Source: Myxococcus stipitatus DSM 14675 (lineage in GTDB: Bacteria; Myxococcota; Myxococcia; Myxococcales; Myxococcaceae). Taken from it: a stretch of 64,000 nucleotides of DNA. The DNA lies in NCBI RefSeq assembly GCF_000331735.1, contig NC_020126.1, forward strand, positions 10,109,501 to 10,173,500. Reading direction: 5' to 3'. Position numbers and translations under genes: made by a program. A model generated the notes under the pieces. It had not been told where the DNA came from, searched no databases, and saw nothing but the letters and a program-made list of their open reading frames with translations. Below are positions 58,619 to 64,000 of this stretch, piece by piece. The first letter of the stretch is position 1. Each line of letters opens with the position of its first letter.

Positions 58619-58850
58619 CGTGACTCTCCTTGAACGCCCCGGCCAACGGGTTGGTACGTCGCGTGCTCCGGCGCGGCTTCAACGGCCGGTGTGAACGGGA
58701 GGACAGCGATTCCCGTTCCCCACCTCGAAGTTAATCACGCTGGTAGGACGGCCGCTCGCGAGCCTGTCAGGCGGCAAACGACCGTCTCGGGGACTGAGAC
58801 TCCCGGGCGTACACCGGCCGACGGAGGGGGCGGGAGGGCGGACGAGCCCC

Positions 58851-60545
58851 TCACGCCTCGGCGGAGTCGACGCCGAAGATGCGCAGCGCGTCGGCGGCAT
58901 ACAGCTCCAGCTGCCGCTGTGTCTCCGCCTCGTCCCACCCCAGCCGAGGCGCCATGACGCTGGCCGCCACCCGCGCGGCTCCACGTCCCAGGTCTCGTGT
59001 CTCGAAGGCCACCTTGAGCCGGCGGATGAGCAGGTCCGAGAGCGAGTGGACGAACTCGTGGGTGACGCCCCACACGGCCTCGGCGGCGCGGTAGGGGAGC
59101 CCCCCCGCGAGCGGCTGCGCGAGTGACGGCTCCTCGCGCGTGAGGGCCCAGACCTGACGCCAGCGGCTGCCATAGGCCCGCACGAGGTGCGTGGCGGTAT
59201 CCGCGTCTCCGACGACCTCGCGCGCGGCGGCGAGCTCCGCGTCCAGGTTCGGGATGTCTCCGCCGGGGAGCGCGAGCGACTCGGTGGCGGACTTGTGACG
59301 GGGCTGGTTGAGCTGCCGCTCCACGGCGTTCACCACGTCGCGGGCCATGACGCGGTAGGTGGTGAGCTTTCCCCCGCTGATGGCGAGCACGCCCGTGGGG
59401 CTGATGTCGATGTGGTGCTCGCGGCTGGCGCTGCCCGCATCGGTGTTGCCGTGATACCCGCTGGCGGAGAGGGGACGGATGCCGGCCCAGGCGCTCACCA
59501 CGTCGTCGCGGGTGAGGTGGGCCTCGGGGAAGAAGGCGTTCGCGGATTCGAGGAGATAGGCGACGTCGGACTCGCTGGCGCGGACCTCGGCGGGGTGCGC
59601 GCGGGTGGACGTCTCCGTGGTGCCGATGATGGTGAAGTGGTCGGCGGGGAGGACGAACATGACGCGGCCGTCCTTGGGGGACAGCAGCGTGAGGGCGTCG
59701 CGGTTGCCCAGGCGCTCGCGAGGCACGGCGATGTGGACGCCCTTGCTGCCGCGCACGGCGTGGGCGGTGCCATCGGGCGAGTCGAGCTTGCGAATCTCAT
59801 CGCTCCACGGGCCGGTGGCGTTGACGATGACGCGGGCCCGCACCTGGAGGTGCTGGCCGGTGAGGTGGTCCACCACGGTGGCGCCGCGGGCGTGTCCGTC
59901 GACGACGGTGAGCTGTCTCACGGAGGCGTGGTTGAGGACGATGGCGCCGGACTCGGAGGCGCCGATGGCGTTGGCCAGGGTGAGGCGTGCGTCGTCGGTG
60001 GCCGCGTCGTAGTAGCGGGCGCCGCCCTTGAGGGCCTCGGTGCGCAGGTGGGGCTCGGCCTCGTGGAGCTGCTGGCGGTTGAGGCGCTTGTAGCCCCTCA
60101 CGTTCCGGAAGAGGGAGAGGGCGTCGTAGAGCATGAGGCCCGCGTTGAGCTTCCAGCGGGGCACGCGGGCGCCGGCGTAGACGGGCCAGACGAAGGCGAG
60201 CGGACGCACCAGGTGCGGGGCGAGCTTCAGCAGGCGGCGGCGCTCGATGCTGGACTCGAAGACGAGGCCGAGGTGGCCGTGCTCGAGGTAGCGCAGCCCT
60301 CCGTGGATGAGGCGGGAGGAGCGGCTGGAGGTGCCGCTGGCGAAGTCCTCGCGTTCGACGAGCGCGACCTTGAGGCCGCGCAGGGTGGCGTCTCGCGCGG
60401 AGCCGGCACCCGTGACACCGCCGCCGATGATGAGGACATCGAACTCCTCGGAGGCCAGGGCCGCGAGCCGCTCGGAGCGAGGCTTCGTCGGTGGAGCATG
60501 CCCTTCTGCGGGTAACTGGCGGAGCGCTGCGGATTCAGAACGCAC
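58851..60545 (-). CDS. glpD: Aerobic glycerol-3-phosphate dehydrogenase
   Basis: This FAD-dependent enzyme of about 564 residues has the dinucleotide motif VLIIGGGVTGAGSARDATLR and the GlpD signature FASGTSSRSSRLIHGGLRYL. It also has LLSPKDGRVMFVLPADHFTI and the C-terminal DAO_C-like domain (LTREEPSLAQPLAGGLPYRA). It oxidises sn-glycerol 3-phosphate to dihydroxyacetone phosphate and passes electrons to the quinone pool at the inner membrane. The start is uncertain: no in-frame ATG precedes the FAD motif. GTG at 60545 or TTG at 60590 are candidates. No glpF or glpK is adjacent. Confidence 0.92.
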   Translation of the reverse strand: MRSESAALRQLPAEGHAPPTKPRSERLAALASEEFDVLIIGGGVTGAGSARDATLRGLKVALVEREDFASGTSSRSSRLIHGGLRYLEHGHLGLVFESSIERRRLLKLAPHLVRPLAFVWPVYAGARVPRWKLNAGLMLYDALSLFRNVRGYKRLNRQQLHEAEPHLRTEALKGGARYYDAATDDARLTLANAIGASESGAIVLNHASVRQLTVVDGHARGATVVDHLTGQHLQVRARVIVNATGPWSDEIRKLDSPDGTAHAVRGSKGVHIAVPRERLGNRDALTLLSPKDGRVMFVLPADHFTIIGTTETSTRAHPAEVRASESDVAYLLESANAFFPEAHLTRDDVVSAWAGIRPLSASGYHGNTDAGSASREHHIDISPTGVLAISGGKLTTYRVMARDVVNAVERQLNQPRHKSATESLALPGGDIPNLDAELAAAREVVGDADTATHLVRAYGSRWRQVWALTREEPSLAQPLAGGLPYRAAEAVWGVTHEFVHSLSDLLIRRLKVAFETRDLGRGAARVAASVMAPRLGWDEAETQRQLELYAADALRIFGVDSAEA

Positions 60546-60814
60546 ACGCGGATTGTAATGACGGTTTGTCCCGTGTGACACGGGAATCAATGCGCCGCGT
60601 CAAACGGACTACAGGCCCCACGCCCTGGAGGGGGAGTTGGAGGAAGACGGTGTGGGGGAGTGACCAGAGGGCTGGGGTGGGTCCGTCATGGAGGGCACAG
60701 GATGGGGGGGCTGGTGGGACGGGCGTGATGTCGCGAGTGCGGCATGGAGGCTGTCTTGCGTGGCTGGGGGAAGCCGGGTAGGAGGCGGCGACTCCCCTCC
60801 CCTCTGACTCGACC

Positions 60815-61216
60815 TTGCTGAATCCGCACGACCGACGAGACCTCGCGAGCCTGGGACTGATGGTCCTGGTGTACGGGCTCACGGTCGCGCCGGTGTTGCA
60901 TGCGGTGGTCGGGCACGCGGGGAGCGCGGGGCATGTGCACCGTCACGGGGGCAAGACGCACAGCCACGGGACGCGCGAGGCCGTCGCGGATGGACTGACG
61001 CCGGAGCGCAGCGGGAAGGGCTCCGAGGGGCACGGTCCGGATGGCCACAAGCACCTGACGGGCTCCGTGGAGCACCTGAGTGCGTTGGCGACGACGTGGG
61101 TGATGGTCCACGGGGTCGACGTGTCGTGGGTGTCGTGGGTCACCGAGGCCGCGCGAGGTCCGACGCGAGCGCCAGGAACGGCGCCACGACGCACGGCGAT
61201 GCCGCAAGGCCCGTAG
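60815..61216 (+). CDS. Small His-rich membrane protein upstream of a TonB receptor
   Basis: This protein of about 133 residues is possibly read from TTG at 60815 or ATG at 60860. One N-terminal membrane or signal segment (LMVLVYGLTVAPVLHAVVGH) precedes a His-rich stretch, HAGSAGHVHRHGGKTHSHGT, and later HGPDGHKHLTG, typical of transition-metal-binding tails. The C-terminus is Arg/Pro/Thr-rich. It is followed by the TonB receptor and a lipoprotein, suggesting a metal-uptake set (zinc, copper or nickel cannot be told apart). I do not recognise the family. Start and even reality are moderately supported by His periodicity and codon bias. Confidence 0.55.
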   Translation: MLNPHDRRDLASLGLMVLVYGLTVAPVLHAVVGHAGSAGHVHRHGGKTHSHGTREAVADGLTPERSGKGSEGHGPDGHKHLTGSVEHLSALATTWVMVHGVDVSWVSWVTEAARGPTRAPGTAPRRTAMPQGP

Positions 61217-61428
61217 TCCAGGCACTGCGAACAGCCTCTCGAATCCATTCAACGTGAGCGCAGCGAGTCCGCGTGCCGGCTGGGCATCGTGGGCCGCTGA
61301 TGGCTTGCACGTCGTCGCTTTTCATCCGTGACGGCGGGCACTTCACGACCTCGAGCCCGAGGTGTCACGCGAGGAGCGCGTGCACGAGGGCCCGGAGGCC
61401 CGAAGTGGACCTTGCCGTAGGTGCCTCC

Positions 61429-63792
61429 ATGCGCGTGCGTGTCCTCGCAGTGGTGTCGACATGCTTCCTGGCCTCGAGCCTGCCCTGCCTCGCGATGGCG
61501 CAAGACGCCGCCGTGCGTCCAGAAGCGCTGGCGGCCAGCCCCGCGAACCCGACCGAGCGCATCGAAGCCCCAACTTCTCCACAAGCGGAGCGGGCTTCGG
61601 CAGTCGCCACAATCTCCGACCCCCCAAGCACCGCGGCGCGAAACACGGAGACATCCCCCCTCGCGCAGTCCGAAGCCCCAAGCACCGCTCAGCGAGCTGA
61701 AGAGGAATCAGCCCTCTCGCAGTCCGAAGCCCCAAGCACCGCACAGCAGCACACGGATTCCCCACCGCCCTCGCAGACCACGACCGCGACAGAGCCAACG
61801 GAGTCCGCGCCGCAACCAGCCACCAGCACCGTCGTCCGAGGAACGAGGACCGCGAGAAGCGCCTCCGAGGTCACACTCGGCCGAGACATCCTGGACGCCG
61901 CGCCGCGCAGCGGAGCGGTGGACCTGTTGCGAGCCGTGCCAGGACTCGTCGCCTCGCAGCACAGCGGTGAAGGCAAGGCCCACCAGCTCTTCCTCCGAGG
62001 CTTCGACGCCCTCCACGGTCAGGACGTGGAGATCGACGTCGCGGGCCTGCCCGTGAACGAAGTGAGCCACATCCACGCGCTGGGCTACGCGGACCTCAAC
62101 TTCGTCATCCCCGAAGTCGTCCAATCCATCGAAGTCACCGAGGGCTCCTACCGCGCCTCGCAAGGAGACTTCGCCGTCGCGGGAACGATGCGCCTGGACC
62201 TCGGAGTCCGCGAGCAAGGTGTCCACATCGCGGGAACCCTGGGCCAGTACCGTCAGCGTCGCCTCGTGGCGACAGTGCGCCCGGGAGAGGACCCGGGAAC
62301 CTTCGCCGCCGTGGAGCTGGGCGAAGGTAAGGGCTTCGGCGCCCAGCGAGGCTACGGCCGAGCCGCCCTGCTCGCCCAGGCCACGGCGAAGCTCGGAGAC
62401 GGCTTCACCGTCCGAGCCCTCGGAGGCAGCTACGTCACCCGCTTCGACTCCCCCGGAGTGGTGCGAGAGGACCACCTGCTCACGGGCGCCAGCGACTTCT
62501 TCTCCGCCTCCGCGCCACGCCAGGGAGGCACCGTCTCGCGCCATCAACTCCTGCTCGGAGTCGAGCTGCCCCGAGCAGGCAAGGGCCGCACCAGACTCGA
62601 ACTCTTCGGCGTCCTCTCGGACCTCCGACTGCGCAACAACTTCACGGGCTTTCGAGTCGACCCGAGAGGCGACGGCCTCGAGCAGACCAATGACGCCACG
62701 GTGCTGGGAGCGCGCGCGGAGCATCGCCGCAACGTGACGGCGTTCGGCCGCCCCGTGACGCTGGAGCTCGGCCTCGGAGCAAGACGCGACGGCGTCGAGC
62801 AGACCCAGCGCCGCTACCGCGAATCCGACGGGACCTTCTTCTCGGACGAAGTCGACGCACGCTTCACCCAGACCGATGTCTGGGGTTGGGCCGAAGGCCA
62901 GATGTCCCTCGGCCGCTGGTCCCTCCGAGTGGGCGGACGCGCGGACGGCCTGGGTGTCGAGGTCTTCGACGCACTCGCCTTCCGAGACCCGCGCTTCTAC
63001 GACGGACAAGGCTACTCGCGCAGCGCCTTCGGAGTGCACCTCGGCGCGAAGGCGGGCCTCGAGTACGCCCTGTCGGACGAGTCCGACACCTGGCGCTTCT
63101 TCGCCAGCTACGGCGACGGCTTCCGCTCTCCACAGGCCCGCAGCCTCTCCGAGGGAGAACGCGCCCCCTTCGTCTCCGTCCACGGCGCGGAGCTGGGCGC
63201 GCGAAAGGACGGAGAGCGCTGGGCGCTCCAGCTCAGCCTCTTCGGCTCGCAAGTCGAGAACGACTTCTTCTTCGACCACACCGTGGGCACCACCGTGTAC
63301 ACGGGAGAGACGCTGCGCACCGGGCTCACGGCCTCGCTGCAAGCGCGCCCCGTGCCCGGCCTGGTCGCCGCGCTCAGTGGCACCGTGGCACACGCCTACG
63401 TGAAGGCCACGGACACGATGCTCCCCTACTTCGCTCCGTTCGTCGGCCGCGCCGAAGTCGGCTGGGAACGTCCCCTCGAGTGGTCCTGGCTGGGCGGAGA
63501 GAAGACCACCCTCTCCCTGGGTACCGGGCTGACGTTCATCGGCCCGCGCCCCCTGCCCTTCGACGAACGAAGCCGCACGGTGTTCCTCACCGACGTGGAC
63601 GTGGCCCTGCGCCGAGGCGAGCTGGGCCTGCGCCTGGAGGTGATGAACCTCCTGGACTCGCGCTGGAGGGACGGCGAGTTCGTCTACAGCTCGCGCTTCG
63701 ACCCGAACGCCCCGGCCAGCCTCGTGCCGGCCAGACATTTCACCGCGGGGTCGCCCAGGACGGCCTCGCTCACCCTGGAGGTCCATCTATGA
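61429..63792 (+). CDS. TonB-dependent outer-membrane receptor
   Basis: This 787-residue protein starts MRVRVLAVVSTCFLASSLPC with a signal peptide ending AMAQ. An unusual Ser/Pro/Gln-rich linker of about 110 residues follows, with two copies of QSEAPSTAQ from a 54-bp direct repeat (61666 and 61720). The plug domain is DILDAAPRSGAVDLLRAVPG, then HQLFLRGFDALHGQDVEIDV and VVQSIEVTEGSYRASQGDFA. The beta-barrel ends with the expected aromatic-rich strand FTAGSPRTASLTLEVHL. It imports a scarce ligand across the outer membrane using TonB. The His-rich neighbour suggests a metal or metal complex. The next gene starts at an ATGA overlap. Confidence 0.9.
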   Translation: MRVRVLAVVSTCFLASSLPCLAMAQDAAVRPEALAASPANPTERIEAPTSPQAERASAVATISDPPSTAARNTETSPLAQSEAPSTAQRAEEESALSQSEAPSTAQQHTDSPPPSQTTTATEPTESAPQPATSTVVRGTRTARSASEVTLGRDILDAAPRSGAVDLLRAVPGLVASQHSGEGKAHQLFLRGFDALHGQDVEIDVAGLPVNEVSHIHALGYADLNFVIPEVVQSIEVTEGSYRASQGDFAVAGTMRLDLGVREQGVHIAGTLGQYRQRRLVATVRPGEDPGTFAAVELGEGKGFGAQRGYGRAALLAQATAKLGDGFTVRALGGSYVTRFDSPGVVREDHLLTGASDFFSASAPRQGGTVSRHQLLLGVELPRAGKGRTRLELFGVLSDLRLRNNFTGFRVDPRGDGLEQTNDATVLGARAEHRRNVTAFGRPVTLELGLGARRDGVEQTQRRYRESDGTFFSDEVDARFTQTDVWGWAEGQMSLGRWSLRVGGRADGLGVEVFDALAFRDPRFYDGQGYSRSAFGVHLGAKAGLEYALSDESDTWRFFASYGDGFRSPQARSLSEGERAPFVSVHGAELGARKDGERWALQLSLFGSQVENDFFFDHTVGTTVYTGETLRTGLTASLQARPVPGLVAALSGTVAHAYVKATDTMLPYFAPFVGRAEVGWERPLEWSWLGGEKTTLSLGTGLTFIGPRPLPFDERSRTVFLTDVDVALRRGELGLRLEVMNLLDSRWRDGEFVYSSRFDPNAPASLVPARHFTAGSPRTASLTLEVHL

Positions 63793-64000
63793 ATCGCAGA
63801 GGCATGCTGAGAGGAGCGCTGGCGCTGGCCACCGTGTCCGCGCTCTCACTGGGCTGTGGCAGCGAAGCGGAGCGCCGCGCCTTCACCGTGGAGACAACAG
63901 CCATCGCGCTGTCACAGCAACCCAATGAACGGGGCTGGAGAATCACCCTCGACACCGCGCAGGTCTCCCTCGGCCCGGTGCGCTTCTTCGAGGGCCGCGT
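63789..64000 (+). CDS. Lipoprotein partner of the TonB receptor (N-terminal fragment)
   Basis: The gene runs off the right edge. The first 70 codons read MNRRGMLRGALALATVSALS with a lipobox ending SLGC, then EAERRAFTVETTAIALSQ and ITLDTAQVSLGPVRFFEGR. The ATG overlaps the TonB-receptor stop (ATGA), so the two are co-translated. Probably a periplasm- or surface-exposed lipoprotein working with the receptor. Family not recognised from this fragment. Confidence 0.75.
   Translation, partial: MNRRGMLRGALALATVSALSLGCGSEAERRAFTVETTAIALSQQPNERGWRITLDTAQVSLGPVRFFEGR

Noticed and set aside
1..64000. tRNA, rRNA, insertion sequences, prophage genes or attachment sites
   Set aside because: Looked for by eye on both strands and none found; short direct repeats present do not flank a mobile gene set.

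Overview
The window is high-GC DNA with the gene content of a myxobacterium (order Myxococcales, probably Myxococcaceae). The signs are overlapping ATGA/TGATG junctions, very GC-rich codon use, Hanks-type Ser/Thr kinases fused to NTPase and repeat modules, an ECF-like sigma factor, many lipoproteins and several small families I do not recognise. No rRNA, tRNA, transposase or phage gene was seen. Names and functions come from reading translated motifs; no database search was run.

Region 1 (1-17.4 kb) is a defence region, almost all on the minus strand. It starts with the 5' part of a type III-B CRISPR-Cas operon, cmr1-cmr2(cas10)-cmr3-cmr4, with cmr4 cut by the window edge. Upstream lies a 21-repeat array (36-bp repeats) with its leader on the far side, so array and cas genes read in the same direction. 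Next come an SNF2 helicase/SWIM protein pair and three small lipoproteins, then a solitary decayed CRISPR repeat with a second leader-like sequence. Beyond it lies a CBASS-like set: a CD-NTase, a SAVED protein with a HExxH metallopeptidase-like domain, and a Cap4-like nuclease-SAVED protein.

Region 2 (17.4-22.5 kb) is contiguous and co-oriented with the CBASS genes: a kinase-STAND ATPase-repeat protein, an ECF-like sigma factor and a second kinase. From 22533 down to 13126 the genes could form one signalling-to-effector unit: large kinase, sigma, small kinase, CD-NTase, SAVED-peptidase, SAVED-nuclease. This is the best candidate for an undescribed system. Two links tie it to the CRISPR locus: the leader/repeat relic, and a roughly 80-105-bp segment found both at the start of the SAVED-peptidase gene and between the array and cmr1.

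Region 3 (22.6-64 kb) is mostly ordinary chromosome. It holds a sugar-type ABC importer, two tandem small STAS-like paralogs, a fatty-acid desaturase, a CDP-alcohol phosphatidyltransferase, MltA, an amidohydrolase, a 2OG-Fe(II) oxygenase, a lipase, an HSDL2-like reductase, a LysR/metallo-hydrolase divergon and a TetR/hydrolase divergon with a clear palindromic operator. A BlaI repressor precedes an M56 sensor fused to a lytic transglycosylase, with two perfect palindromes upstream. Then follow an FAD monooxygenase opposite a BTAD-ATPase regulator, a LysR/alcohol dehydrogenase divergon, an acyltransferase, a subtilisin-like lipoprotein, GlpD, and a His-rich protein/TonB receptor/lipoprotein set running off the right edge.
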